Source: Chara braunii
Lineage: Eukaryota > Streptophyta > Charophyceae > Charales > Characeae
DNA: 41,870 nucleotides
Direction of reading: 5' to 3'
Assembly: GCA_003427395.1 (NCBI GenBank)
Contig: BFEA01000685.1
Location: 362,537 to 404,406 of the forward strand
The stretch's first letter is position 1; each line of letters starts with the position of its first letter. Below the pieces are notes generated by a model. That model was not told the origin of the DNA and searched no databases. It saw only the letters and a program-made list of their open reading frames with translations. Positions 19,993 through 30,309 of this stretch are shown in pieces. A program made the translations under genes and the position numbers.

Positions 19993-21175
19993 TTAAAGAT
20001 AGGGGACATGGAAATCAGCGAATGATTTCCTTTGCCAGATAGGTTCCGTAGACCTCCATGGTTTCCATACTATGTTCAGATCAGTGTCCAGGACCGAAAA
20101 CAATCCTTTCGGGTCCTGCCATATTGTGCTCTCCAGGCAAGCATGAAGAGGTGCAGCCTTGTGTAGGAAAAGGGGGACCAATGGGCTAGCAGTTGTCGCT
20201 GTTCTCCCAGTAATAGGAGCCGAAGATCCCACGGAATATGGTGTCCAGCAAGGGAGTGGAAGGTCGCGTTCCACCATTGCCATAACTGAGTAACCATAGG
20301 ACGTGCCAGCAGGCAGTGTTCAAGGGTTGCAGGGGCTGGCTGTTGGGATCTGCCACAATAGGCACGGATGGGTGACAACTTTCCTTTCTGTTCAAGGTCG
20401 GTTATCGACACAAGCCAGTCTGGGCTAGGGAGGCAGCGGTGGAGGATCTGCCATTGAAGAGACTTGTGATTCGTGGGCATAATTTTCTCAAATTTTGGAT
20501 CAGGTAAAGGATTTTGAAAGCTTCGGCTCCAGTGGCGACTCCCGTGCCTATCTGTTTGCTATTATGTGGTTGATCTGTTGGTCCGCGCGAGACGCCCTGT
20601 ACCCCCTTTTGACTGTATAATCCCATGTGTGCATAGGTTGAGATCCTGGCCATTCCCATTCAGCCAGGTCAAATGGGAGCTTAGCCACCGGTGTGGTGCT
20701 TTCGTATACATAGAAACCATTCTCGGGGTCCCCCACCACTCTGACCTGCGTCAGCCCTGCCCACTCATATGCTGTATCCAGGTCCTCCTTCCTTGTTAGC
20801 TTTGATAGTCTGGCTGTGGGTGATTCGGGTTGATATGCTTCCAGTTCACATGGCCCACTGTTGTTTTCCCTGGCCTTGACCCTATAGATGGTCAGGGGGA
20901 GGGGCAGATCAGGGAATTTAACTACCCAGTCATCTTACAGGACAGTGTGCCCTTTCTTGAGTGTGCGCTGCCAAGCCAGGGGGAGAGCCTCTCTCAGCTG
21001 GCCAGCCTTATCTTCCACGTTTCTTACATATTGAGCTTCTCTTGCAACTGGTGAAAGGTTGCCCATTCCCCTCTCACTGGGTCCCACAGGTCCCCAACCG
21101 TGTAGATACCTTTTTTGGCCCAGATGAGCGAGGGTGAGTTCGTTGTTAGCGCAAAGGGGACGCCCGTTTCTTGGA
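19993..21175 (-). pseudogene. LINE ORF2 C-terminal fragment with zf-RVT
   Basis: On the minus strand, from 21175 downward: GIYTVGDLWDPVRGEW (about 21130-21060), PVAKLPFDLAEWEWPGSQP (20690-20630), then MPTNHKSLQWQILHRCLPSPDW (about 20480-20415). A Cys/His cluster follows (AYCGRSQQPAPATLEHCLL) and a Trp-rich stretch (LWQWWNATF). This is the linker plus zf-RVT end of a LINE ORF2, diverged from both larger LINEs here. It is split over several frames. RT and endonuclease are absent. Confidence 0.72.
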
Positions 21176-21325
21176 GGATATCATCATTGAGCTGGTCGGC
21201 CCCACGGTGATTTACTAATTTGGAATTAGTCTCTACTCTGTTCATGTGGGTGGAGTTCAAACTCAGGCCCTGTATTTCAAATTAAAAAGTTTAGGGGTGT
21301 ATCAACTGAGTTATGCCATTGGATG
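21176..21325 (-). mobile_element. tRNA-derived SINE, second copy
   Basis: It shares with 23352-23567 the blocks GATATCATCATTGA, GGCCCCA, CTCTGTTCAT/ATTCTGTTCAT and CTGTATTTCAA. On the minus strand the A-box-like sequence is TAACTCAGTTGATAC and the B-box-like sequence GAGTTTGAACTCC. It lies at the 5' edge of the LINE fragment. No clear TSD was found. Confidence 0.6.
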
Positions 21326-21559
21326 AGATTTTGACTCTTTCTTTTCCTCCGTTCCTCCCCCACCCTTCTCCTTCACTACTGTTTGAGCATACGGATGCTT
21401 CAGGCATATAATAATGGCATCGTATAACACCTTCTTTACTGTTATTTGAAAAAGCAAAAAAGAAAAAGAAAAATGGACAAATACCTTCCTTCCGTTTACT
21501 TAAAAAGGGAGAAAAGTGGAACTTGTGGCAAATGAGGTCTGGTCACCAACCACTCTGTC

Positions 21560-21645
21560 TACGTTTCTAAGCAGAATTTGAACGCGTGAGCTGTTTATCG
21601 ACAGTCGCATGTGATGTGTGTACCTTTGAGCCACAACCCAGGTAC
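21560..21645 (-). repeat. tRNA-like SINE head
   Basis: On the minus strand GTTGTGGCTCAAAGGTAC resembles a pol III A box and GCGTTCAAATTC a B box, about 45 nt apart, as in a tRNA. Arm pairing is poor, so this is a tRNA-derived repeat or pseudogene rather than a functional tRNA. Confidence 0.4.
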
Positions 21646-21655
21646 ATGTGTAAGT

Positions 21656-21735
21656 TTTTTTTTTTTTTTTTTTAACCCAACTTTAAAATTTAAATTATAG
21701 ACGGGAAACAGGCCCGGTGTCCCTCACATGAATGT
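21656..21735 (-). repeat. Poly(T) with diverged LINE-tail box
   Basis: Eighteen or so T at 21656-21674, then 50 bp later GGGAAACAGGCCCGGTGTCCCT. This resembles the GGAAACNGGGTCCAGCGTCCC box of the tail module. No hairpin with the RTAAGAR loop is seen, so the assignment is weak. Confidence 0.35.
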
Positions 21736-21936
21736 TGCAGCTACACGAGGCTCAGCCAAATAGTAGGTGCTTCCTTGTTTGGAGTACCTATTGCACTACT
21801 AGGGGGTCAGTGGGGGTGATGATGGACCTTTGTTGGCATGGCTTCTTGGCATCAGCAGGTGTTGGGAACCAACAGTCCGTGGGGATCATTTGCTGTGTGA
21901 GTAGGTACGTACTGCTTTGCTCCATCTTGGATGTGT

Positions 21937-22310
21937 GCACTTTTTGTCTGCGCTCCGCTGCTGCCTTGCTGTCTATCTCGCTTGCTTCCCGGCTTGTTCT
22001 TTGCAGCTTGTCCGTTGCCGTGCAGTTTGGTTGCCTTGACAGTAGCGTTGCTTTGTGCCCCGCTGCATTGCAGCCTTGTTGCCCATCTGTGTGCCTTGTC
22101 TTCCTGTGCATTTTTTGCTTGGGTGCCACGTACTTTGGTCGCTTTTGCGGCGTTGCTCTGTGCTTTGCTGTGTTGTTGCCTTGCTGCGCGTCCAGTTGCA
22201 CTGTCACTCCATACAACTAGTTTTGACACTGTGCAATTGCGCAGCCTCGGTAGCGTTGCGTGGTGCTTCGCTAAGCCGTTGCCTTGCTGCCGTCTTCCAC
22301 TTGTGGCGTT
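21937..22310. repeat. Degenerate ~105-bp tandem repeat
   Basis: Blocks with AGCGTTGCTTTGTGCCCC, GGCGTTGCTCTGTGCTTTG and AGCGTTGCGTGGTGCTTCG, each followed by a GCCTTGYTGC motif, recur at roughly 22044, 22150 and 22250. A weaker unit lies near 21940. Long frames on both strands here (Cys/Leu-rich on +, Ala/Lys/Gln-rich on -) follow from the repeat and are not called as genes. Confidence 0.45.
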
Positions 22311-23337
22311 GTTTCTGGGCCGTCCACTTTCAACAAGGGTCAAAGGGTTCATGATCCAAAGCATCACTACGGGGATACCGCATCTTGAGCAATGCCCGCC
22401 TTTGCCCTGCTGCCTTTTTGCTTGCTGCGGTCTGGCTTTCCGGCATTTCCACCTTTTTCCCTAGCATTCTTTTGCTTTACGGACTTCTCCCCCCTCCCCC
22501 CTCCCCCCTCTCCCCCCACCAAAAGCATGACATTGTGCACATTCGTTTGATTGGCCACAGACGCCTATTCAAGTGTTGCTTATAAGGACATTTTTGATGC
22601 AACATGCCACAGTATGATCACGGGCATCTTATACCCACAAACATGCACAGGCACACGAAAGCGTGCCCATTCCCTCATGCGACCAACTTTGGGATGCTTT
22701 TGTCGTTTTCGATTGCAGGGCTCGGCCAGCCACTTTGCTGAGTGAATCGGCATGGGCATTCAATAAAGTGGCAGATGCAGTAGGGGGGCAAACCGGGTAA
22801 GAACGCCTTAGCGCCCGGGCATCTAGGGTGAGGGGCAGGATGCAAATTTTCACACAGGCCCGACAAGTGTATGACACAAAGATCTTGGTGCTGAAGGGCA
22901 TGTGCTCCACCAGGATCTTTTAGGGGCATTTTGGCATATCATGATATCTCACCTTTGGGGGGTATATTGCAAACTTGACCAACGTAAAATGATTAAATCC
23001 AACACCCACGTCTAATTTTTCAAAACCAAAAGATATTTCCCACAAGGAATTTCTTGTCCTCATCTCCATTTTTCAATTGTTTTCGGAACTGAAAGAAAAA
23101 GAAAAAGAAAAAGAAAAAAAATCGAATCTCAAATTTGAAGTACGACGTAGTACGTACATCTCAGAGAGAGATAAATGCCTAGAAATTTTTAATTAGGCTA
23201 ACTAGCAGATGAAAGACTCCACACTCATATATATATTCTTTTTAAAAAGTTTTGATTCTTTAACTTTCTTTTGAACTGTTCCCCCCCTCCTCCCCCACCC
23301 CCCAAACTTCATTCATTTCAATTGCATTATGAACCGA
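22311..23337. other. No gene seen
   Basis: Mixed sequence with C-rich runs (22490-22517, 23280-23303) and (GAAAAA)-type runs near 23095-23120. No recognisable coding sequence. Confidence 0.45.
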
Positions 23338-23351
23338 ATTTGGATTGAGTC

Positions 23352-23567
23352 ACCTTCTCCTTCTTTCTCCTTTTTTCCTGAACAAGGGGAGACGACGCTG
23401 AGATATCATCATTGAAGCTGATAGGCCCCAGGTAATTCAGAATGACTTTTTTTTATTCTGTTCATCCGATTGCAGCTGGATTCGAACTCGGGTCTGTATT
23501 TCAAGTTTCAACAGTCCAGGGGGGGTGTACCAACTGAGCTACTGGTAGGCTTGGTAGCTCAGTTGGT
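23352..23567 (-). mobile_element. tRNA-derived SINE, 216 bp, with 14-bp TSD
   Basis: ATTTGGATTGAGTC occurs on both sides, at 23338-23351 and 23568-23581. On the minus strand the element has a tRNA-like head: A box TAGCTCAGTTGG (complement of 23531-23542) and B box GAGTTCGAATCC (complement of 23478-23489), about 50 nt apart. An unrelated body and a purine-rich A/G tail adjoin the 23351 side. The outermost 5' bases add a second, inverted A box, so CCAACTGAGCTAC (23531-23543) mirrors GTAGCTCAGTTGG (23554-23566). Its relative is at 21176-21325. Confidence 0.78.
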
Positions 23568-23581
23568 ATTTGGATTGAGTC

Positions 23582-24620
23582 TCTCATCACACATATGCCA
23601 TAGTGACATTAAGTCAAATAAATTTGAAATAATGAATGTAAATGAAATGTGAGCTCAAATAATGAAATAACAAAATGATGAAATAATAATAAAATAAATG
23701 AAATAATGAAATATTGAGTCTTGATATGAAATAATGAAATATTGAGTCTTGAATACCAGATAATGACAGTTAAAATAATAAATAAAATAATAATTATTAC
23801 TAAATAATATATTTCAATCGTAATGACTCATTGTAGCCACCAAGTCATGTTCCTCTTGCCCAATCATTACAGACTCCCCCCAAAGGGATAGGGGTCTTCC
23901 TGCTCACACACACGGATAGGGGTCGTCGAACTGGCACCCATAGATCATCTCTCATCTGTCTCTCTCATTAACCCCTCCTATCTATCTCCTAGGGCAATAG
24001 TCAAACTAGCTCTATTTTTTACTGCATTCACAGCCAGACATGGATGCATTTGACCACAATTACGCCCATAATTCAGTTATAAACAGTCCTACCATGGCCT
24101 TATCCATCTGCTATCCAACAGACAGGTGCCACGTTGCCTGCTAGGGGGTAGTTGGGCCATCTCTTGTACTCGGTCCATCTTGGATCCATTCCTCTGAAAT
24201 AATTTTTGGCAGATATAAATCATAATTAAATTATTAAATCATATAATTTAATAATTACGATCTTGTTGGCTTGCACGAGTGGGGGGTACTACAATCCTCC
24301 ACTGGCAGCAAGTCTACGGGCATTAAAATATACTCACATCAGGATTTTCTGGACTGAATTTGGCATCAATGATGGCCTAATACATGCATACAGGGGAGTT
24401 TCAGTGTGAATACAGTTCAATACACCCTATGCAAGCTCGACCCCAACGCCATGGATGGATGGAGACCATGGGGCAACTGCAGATGTACCACCAAACAGTA
24501 CCAACAGGGGAAAAAAAAACGCTAACCAAGATACAAACTCCTATGAGTACACAAATGACCGAACAGAGATCAGATGGCCCCGGAGTATCTGCAATTGTGA
24601 CACCATCCCCTACTGTTCCA
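23582..24620. other. No gene seen; AT-rich
   Basis: AT-rich sequence with a two-unit 28-bp tandem repeat at about 23700-23755 (GAAATAATGAAATATTGAGT core). Further AT-rich blocks lie near 23770-23815 and 24205-24260. No gene is supported. Confidence 0.45.
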
Positions 24621-24623
24621 GGT

Positions 24624-25480
24624 CCTGTTGGCCCTAGTCCTGGTCCTGGTTCCGGTCCTGCTCCTGGTCCCAGTTGGGTCCTGCTCCTGGTCCCAGTCTG
24701 GGTCCTGCTCCTGGTTCCAGCCCTGCTTCCATCATGCCTGGCCCCCTTATCCCACCATGCCCCTCATTACAACATAACCGCTTGCCTTACCCACCTGCTG
24801 ATCGCGGTCCTGGTCCCGGTCCTGATCCTGGTCCTGGCCCCGGTCCTGATCCTGGTCCTGGTCCTGGTCCTGACTCCGGTCCTTGTCCGTGTCCATGTCC
24901 ATGTCCTGGTCCTGGTCCTGGTCCTGGTCCTGGTCCTGGTCCTGACTCCAGTCCTGGTCCTGGTCGTGGTCGTAGTCCTGGTCCTGTTCCTGTTCCTGTT
25001 CCTGTTCCTGGTCGTGGTCGTGGTGGTGGCCGTGGTCGTGGCGGTGGTCCTGGTCCTGGTCCTGGTCCTGGTCCTGGTCTTGGTCTTGGTCCTGCTAGAA
25101 TTTCGATCTTATTTAATGAATCTGGGCGGTGACTCCAAGGGGTCAAATGTGGTAGTAATGGTCCCCCCTCTCTGGCTCCTGGGACTGGTCCTGGAAGTGG
25201 TCCTGGTACGATCCCCACTTGGACTTGTTCTGGTTCAAGTTCTGGTTCAGGCTCTGGGGATGGGTTTTGCACTTGTCCCGATGTTGGTCCTGGTTCCGAT
25301 CCTGGTGCTGACTTCTGGTTCTGGTGCTGGTTCTGACTCTGGTTTCCTGGTACTGACCCCTGTCACTTTCTGGATTCGATGGTGGTCCTGGTCTTCGGTT
25401 CTGGTCCTGGTTCTGGTCCCAGTTCTGATCCCGGTGCCGTGTCCTGGTGCTGACTACTGGTGGTCCTGGTGCTCATCCTT
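24624..25480 (+). repeat. (GGTCCT)n minisatellite
   Basis: Nearly pure GGTCCT/GGTCCC hexamers run from about 24624 to 25095 with GTC/GTG variants, then degrade to about 25480. The hexamer encodes Gly-Pro in one plus frame and Val-Leu in another, and Pro-Gly on the minus strand. Long open frames appear on both strands purely for this reason. I call no gene. Confidence 0.8.
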
Positions 25481-25524
25481 TTCATTCTTGTTTTGGTACT
25501 GCTACTTTTGATGCAGGGGTCTAG

Positions 25525-25941
25525 ATGCCGCGTCTGGTGGCTTTCGTCATGGGACCATATCTGCTATGGATAAGACCACTGTCGTGTCGTGAAGAATTCA
25601 CCATCAGAATGGGTCTGTTGCCTGAGGCAACTCATGATGCCGTTAAAGCATTTACCGTACGTTCACTCCCTGCTGCTGCTGCTGTTGGGAGGCCCACAAT
25701 TTGTAGTCCAGGAGTGGACCAGTTTGTAATTCAGGACTGGAACAGGGCATGGCTAGACTGGTCCAAACTGACCAGGACTGGACCAGTCTGTGATCCTGGT
25801 CCCAACCCCAGATCAGATTGTCCAGGACTTGACTGGCCTGTATGTAGTCCAGGTTGTGAATCTGTGGGATCGATCAGTCTGTCTGCTCCTCCTCCTCCTC
25901 CTCCTTCCACTGCTGGGTCTCACGGTTTCAAACGCCAGTAA
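25525..25941 (+). CDS. Open frame of unknown status, 138 codons
   Basis: An open frame just after the minisatellite with no recognised domain, no signal and several GGACTGG/CCAGG repeats inside its second half. The C-terminus is Pro-rich (SAPPPPPPSTAG). Because the composition grades into the flanking repeat, it is more likely fortuitous than a gene. Confidence 0.1.
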   Translation: MPRLVAFVMGPYLLWIRPLSCREEFTIRMGLLPEATHDAVKAFTVRSLPAAAAVGRPTICSPGVDQFVIQDWNRAWLDWSKLTRTGPVCDPGPNPRSDCPGLDWPVCSPGCESVGSISLSAPPPPPPSTAGSHGFKRQ

Positions 25942-25944
25942 CCT

Positions 25945-26250
25945 AACAAATCACTGAGAACGTGGACATCACCGAGAACCTGGACCATTTCTTGGAACCT
26001 GGACCATTTCCTGGAACCATTGACATCTCCAGTCCTCCTTCAGAAGCCAAGCCATTTCCAGGACAAGGTCATTGCGCTCTTGGAAAGTCGCTCGGTTGCC
26101 TGACGTCTCACAGTTCGGGATGCCGGCCAACTAGCTAATCACTGAGAACGTGGACATCAATGAGAGAACCTGGACCATTTCCTGTTCCTGGAACCATTGA
26201 CATCTCCAGTCTTTCCAGGACCAGGTCATTGCGCTCTTGGAAAGTGGCTT
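25945..26250. repeat. Direct duplication, ~187-bp period
   Basis: AATCACTGAGAACGTGGACATCA starts near 25950 and again near 26137. Both are followed by AACCTGGACCATTTCCTG, GGAACCATTGACATCTCCAG and GGTCATTGCGCTCTTGGAAA in the same order. The two units are about 85-90% alike. Confidence 0.65.
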
Positions 26251-26304
26251 GCTTGCCTGATGACAAAACTTTTTTTTGTGCGATCAAGCCAGCGATGATG
26301 TCAG

Positions 26305-26815
26305 CAGGATGGGACCAGGGAGCGGAGACAATACCGGGACCAGGATGCGGGCCAAGACCAGGACCAAGAAGAGGACCAAGACTGGGTGGGACCAGGAGCT
26401 GTGTGTGGTGCAGTAGACGTAATTGATTGTCGTCTGCTTCAGAAACCGAAACGTGTGCATGGTGCTCAGCAGACGTCATCGCAGCCAGTTGTTCAATTCA
26501 ATTCAACGGCGCTTCCCGGCATGACGTAAACAGGACCGGGAGTAAGAGCAGTACCAAGACCACATGGGGACTGCTACCGGGAGCACCAAGACCAGACCTA
26601 TACCTGTGTGTGGTGCTGAGCAGACGTCCTCGCAGCAGGTCATTCCGTTCCATGGCGTTCCCAGGCGTGAATTAAGCAGCACTGAGATCAGGATCAGGAC
26701 CAAAACCAGGAGTGGGAGCAGGACCAGGACCAGGACCAAGACTGGGACCGGAACCGGGAACTGGTACCTGTGTGCGATTCAGCAGACGCCATCGCAGCAG
26801 ATCATTCTGTGTTCC
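26305..26815. repeat. Higher-order repeat of AGGACC minisatellite and a GCAGACG box
   Basis: GGACCA-type hexamers (26310-26395 and 26690-26760), inverted relative to 24624-25480, alternate with a unique box. The box contains TGTGTG, then CAGCAGACGTCATCGCAGC or a close variant, then a CATTC/GTTCC stretch. Box copies lie at about 26451, 26607 and 26768, a period of about 155-160 bp. No gene is called. Confidence 0.55.
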
Positions 26816-27002
26816 AGGTGGCGATTCTATAGGGCGAACGTGGTCTCTGATAGAATCAATCAATTTCTTCTCCGACTGTTTGATTTCATGTCGGGTGCGA
26901 TCGATGGGTCATGAAAGATCTGTGTGTCTCTGGCACCGATACTAATATCAATTTCTTCTCCATCCCAGCATGCTGTAAATATTTCCCAATGATGTCTGTT
27001 GC

Positions 27003-27386
27003 TCAAGACAGATCTGATCCTGTCGGCGCCGACTCGTCTTCACTGTTTGTGGCGTCCTGCCCTTGTAATGAGGCTGTTCCATGTGTCGAGTTCGTCCCTT
27101 GCTCTGTTGACGTCAATGCGTTGGGTGGTGATCGCCCAGTTCCATACATCTCATCTTCCCAGGATTGTGTCCTTGTTTCACTGGATGACCATTTTCCTGT
27201 CTCCGTCTTCGCGGTGGACGCTTTGTCGTCCGCATGTGCGACCGCAGATCCTGGGAGGTGGTCATCCATTTGCCACCTCTCCCCATTCTGCAATGCTTCT
27301 TCTGAAAATCCATCTTCTGCACCTTCACTGTCAAGGTGGCCACGTGCGTCCCCCGCCTCCTGGAACTTGTCCTTTGGGGATGCCAC
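27003..27386 (-). CDS. Hypothetical acidic, disordered protein frame, 127 codons
   Basis: A minus-strand frame starting MASPKDKFQEAGD, rich in Ser, Glu, Asp, Thr and Gly throughout, with no domain, membrane segment or signal peptide. An equally long frame covers it on the plus strand (26911-27393), so open length alone is not evidence. It could be an exon or chance. No neighbour suggests a role. Confidence 0.12.
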   Translation of the reverse strand: MASPKDKFQEAGDARGHLDSEGAEDGFSEEALQNGERWQMDDHLPGSAVAHADDKASTAKTETGKWSSSETRTQSWEDEMYGTGRSPPNALTSTEQGTNSTHGTASLQGQDATNSEDESAPTGSDLS

Positions 27387-27477
27387 AGGCTGACCTCACA
27401 AAAAAATAAACTGTAAGTAACTTGGTACATAGGAATTTGGTTAGGTATTCCCCAAAAATTAAAAATTAAAAATTAAA

Positions 27478-27569
27478 ATGGTAAGTTTACTTAGACTACT
27501 AAGACTAGTGAAAAATAAAAAATAAAAAAAAATGGTAAGTTTACTTAGACTACTAAGACTAGTGAAAAA
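27478..27569. repeat. 54-bp tandem duplication
   Basis: ATGGTAAGTTTACTTAGACT starts at 27478 and again at 27532, each followed by ACTAAGACTAGTGAAAAA. The units are separated by A-rich sequence. Confidence 0.8.
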
Positions 27570-28177
27570 AAGGCAAAGAGAGCAAAAGCGAGGCCCTGAA
27601 GCGTGAAGAGAGGAGGGAACAAGGAGGCAGGCAAGTTGTTCGACCCAATTGGGACAAGCGTTGATTATGCTCGTCCCATTTCGGTTCGGTACCCACACAC
27701 GCGTCCCATTTTTGAACTTCCTCAGCAATTGAACAAAAAAGAGGTTGGAGGGGAAAAATTCAACCAAAAAATAAAAAATAAAAAAATAAAATCAACAAAA
27801 AGCTAGGCTACCAGAGTGGCCCTGGGTCACTTGCCCGGCCGGGCCAAAATAAATAAAATTAAATAAAATTAAAATATATATTTTTTATTTTATTTTATTT
27901 TATTTTATATTTGGTAAGGAGTTTCCATGTGACAGTGAGGCAAAAGTTGTTCAGTTCAGTTTTCTGCATAACATATAGTTTTTTTTGGGAGTCCTTGGAG
28001 TTCTTTTTTTTTTTGCTGGGACCTTCTTTGGTCCTTGGACGGGCTGGCCACCCAGGACCCGGGTGGCCCGTGTGGTAGCCTAGACAAAAAGTCAAAAAAG
28101 TCAGCTGCTGGCGAAGTTCGCTGAAAATGGATACTCATTCATCGTACATGGAGTAAACACACTAATCAGTGAGTAGA
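27570..28177. other. No gene seen; one strong hairpin
   Basis: AT-rich spacer with TTTTA repeats near 27880-27907. A short hairpin GGCCACCC with GGGTGGCC (about 28046-28071, loop about 7 nt) sits in an otherwise T-rich context. No gene or terminator context is evident. Confidence 0.4.
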
Positions 28178-28179
28178 CA

Positions 28180-28215
<36 letters not shown>

Positions 28216-28262
28216 GCCCGAGTTTATGCTAGTGGTGCTGATAAGAACAGACAACCAGTAGA
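28178..28262 (-). repeat. LINE 3' tail module, partial copy
   Basis: Twenty-eight or so T, then about 30 bp, then CTG-ATAAGAA-CAG (28238-28250), the same apical loop seen in the other copies. The TCCATCTATTGG box is not present, so only the terminal hairpin and tail remain. Confidence 0.5.
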
Positions 28263-29060
28263 TGGATGAGTTATCGCAAATCACAATAGTACAAATGTAC
28301 AAGGAGTACAAATGTAGTACTTGAATGATTGAACAACAGTGGGTATGGCACCCCGACCGGTTTCGACCACCGCTCCACTCGGTCCTCCTGATGGGGGGAA
28401 TACCACCTACCACCTGTTGTCAACCCTCATCAAGACTCCTTTGTTTGGTGAACTTTGTTCCAGCTCTGTCGCAGTCCCAGTGTGGTGGTCTTGGTGATGC
28501 TCCTAGTCTGTTCAGGGGAGCGCCAGTCCAGCCCCTCGTCTGTTCATTAAACTTCTTTTTTTTTTTTTTTAAACTTCATTTATTCTAAGTTCTAACTCTT
28601 GGATCTATATCTCAGCAATGTTTTTGAATTTCCCCCCCTCTCTTTTGAAATTCTGGACTTGTCAAAACCCCGTATCGAATGAACAGAATCTGTCTCAAAT
28701 GAAAAAATGTCTCGAACAAGGGATTCCTTCTCCCCCCCCCCTCCCCCCCCCTCCCTGATTTGTGACATTTTTTTCATTTTCATGTCTCAAATCGCAGCGT
28801 TTGTCAGCTTGTTCTGCAAGCCTTCCATTCCGCACTGCCCCCCCCCCCCTCCCCCTGCCCAGGAAAAAAAGAAACAACTACGTCTCAGTTCATGGTTTGA
28901 GTCTTGAATAGGCAAAAAAAACACTAAATGCAGTTTTGTTGGGGAGGCAGTTTGGAATGCACAAAAAAAGCAAAAGTAGAGGGGTTTTCTTTGTCATTCT
29001 TTAACTCAGGCCCTATGCTCGCCCCGGCCCACCCCTGTAGTTATGATATCTGCGCTTATT
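28263..29060. other. No gene seen
   Basis: Mixed sequence with a T-run at 28554-28570 bounded by AAACTTC on both sides, and C-runs at 28731-28752 and 28838-28851. No coding sequence is supported. Confidence 0.45.
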
Positions 29061-29135
29061 AGAAACTGCCTTTGCAGGCATCTTAGTTTTCAAAAAAAAA
29101 AAAAAAAAAAAAAAAAAAAGAAACTGCCTTTGCAG
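29061..29135 (+). mobile_element. Ultra-short poly(A) retro-insertion with 17-bp TSD
   Basis: AGAAACTGCCTTTGCAG at 29061-29077 is repeated exactly at 29119-29135. The 41 bp between them are GCATCTTAGTTTTC plus about 27 A. This is the signature of target-primed reverse transcription that stopped almost at once. The source element cannot be identified from 14 nt. Confidence 0.75.
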
Positions 29136-29256
29136 CTCTTTTATTGCCTTCTCAAACTTGCCCCGTGAGTGACCTGCCAGTGTTTTTTTTTTTTTTGCCT
29201 ATTAGGAACTCTTTTGTGGCTACAGGTGTAGTTGGCTGCAAAAAAAAATAATAAAA

Positions 29257-29287
<31 letters not shown>

Positions 29288-30107
29288 CACCAGGCCACGA
29301 TGTATATGTATGCCTGCTCTAAACCACCTTTACTTCCAAGCCTCTTTTTTCCTGAGGCTCGAAACGCCTGGTGTGCCCCCCAAAAAAAGGAACCAGCACG
29401 GGCCTCCATTTGGCTGGTGCCGCCAGCCATTTTGCTCCAGCAGCCAACCCCCAAAAGTTGCGGAGCGCATGCATGTCAGAGAAAAAAATTGCTGGGAAAC
29501 GTACTGGTGGTTTAACAAACTGTATATTTCCATCACAATTTCAATGCCGATGAGAGTGGCGACGGCATTCATTACTCTACCACAACAAGGAACAGCACAA
29601 TGGAGGAATCTTCATCATCATCACGGCAATGATCATCATTATCATGTTCATTGTTCCATCATCGCGATCATCGTCATCATCATTTTCCGAAGGTGCCTGG
29701 TGATGCGCAGGACCACCAGCCCACATACCGGGTGTGAAAGCGCCCTATCGAACCTGGGCGCTGAGGCCGTCGTGCACCCGACTGGGTGACCCCCCTAGGT
29801 AGGCGCCCGGGGAGCGTTTTGGTGGGGGTGGTAGATCCACCCGCCCACAAATATATCCCCCAACGTTTTTTAATTTTTTTTTTAGTATTTGGTTAAACAC
29901 TTTTGTTCAGAGAGAAGAAACGGAAAGAAGAAAGGAGAAAAATGGCCAGTTTTGACAGGATGTACCTGGTCATGATTTCTTACCTTGTTCAGTGCCTTGA
30001 TTGTTTTCGAAACCCCCTTTCGGTTTGGAATCTTGACCTCTATTGGACGCGTTAGCCGATTTCTCCATGCAGAGCCTGAGTGAGAGTTAAAAACAGAAAC
30101 AAACAGA
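29136..30107. other. No gene seen; microsatellites
   Basis: (AAAT)n at about 29252-29287 and a degenerate (ATC)n tract at 29611-29690. The 15-bp sequence GTACTGGTGGTTTAA at 29501-29515 equals the right end of the miniature element at 19346-19503. The rest is unassigned. Confidence 0.45.
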
Positions 30108-30132
30108 GCGCGCGTGCGCGCGCGCGCGCGCG

Positions 30133-30200
<68 letters not shown>
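30108..30200. repeat. (GC)n-(AG)n compound microsatellite
   Basis: GC/GT dinucleotides to about 30133, then uninterrupted AG to 30200. Reading frames through it give Arg-Glu or Ala-Arg polymers and are not genes. Confidence 0.9.
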
Positions 30201-30201
<1 letters not shown>

Positions 30202-30309
30202 AGATAAACATAACACGCTGTTGTGTGATGAACCCGACTTCAGAAGCTCACAATCAAAACACCCATGAGCTCGTGAGGCTCAAATTGAATGATAACAAAC
30301 CGAAATGAG

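Noticed and set aside
21732-22464. Overlapping frames of 162-177 codons on both strands
   Set aside because: They coincide with a degenerate tandem repeat and have low-complexity composition without any family match.
24384-25511. 375-codon plus-strand frame rich in Val-Leu, and Gly-Pro frames on both strands
   Set aside because: All arise from the GGTCCT hexamer, which lacks stops in several frames; no domain and no flanking gene structure.
26305-26815. CRISPR-like array
   Set aside because: Repeat copies are imperfect, spacers are themselves repetitive minisatellite, and the context is eukaryotic.
28554-28577. Third minimal poly(T) insertion bounded by AAACTTC
   Set aside because: The duplication is only 7 bp of AT-rich sequence, easily due to chance.
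30080-30268. Arg-Glu polymer frames
   Set aside because: Translation of the (AG)n microsatellite.
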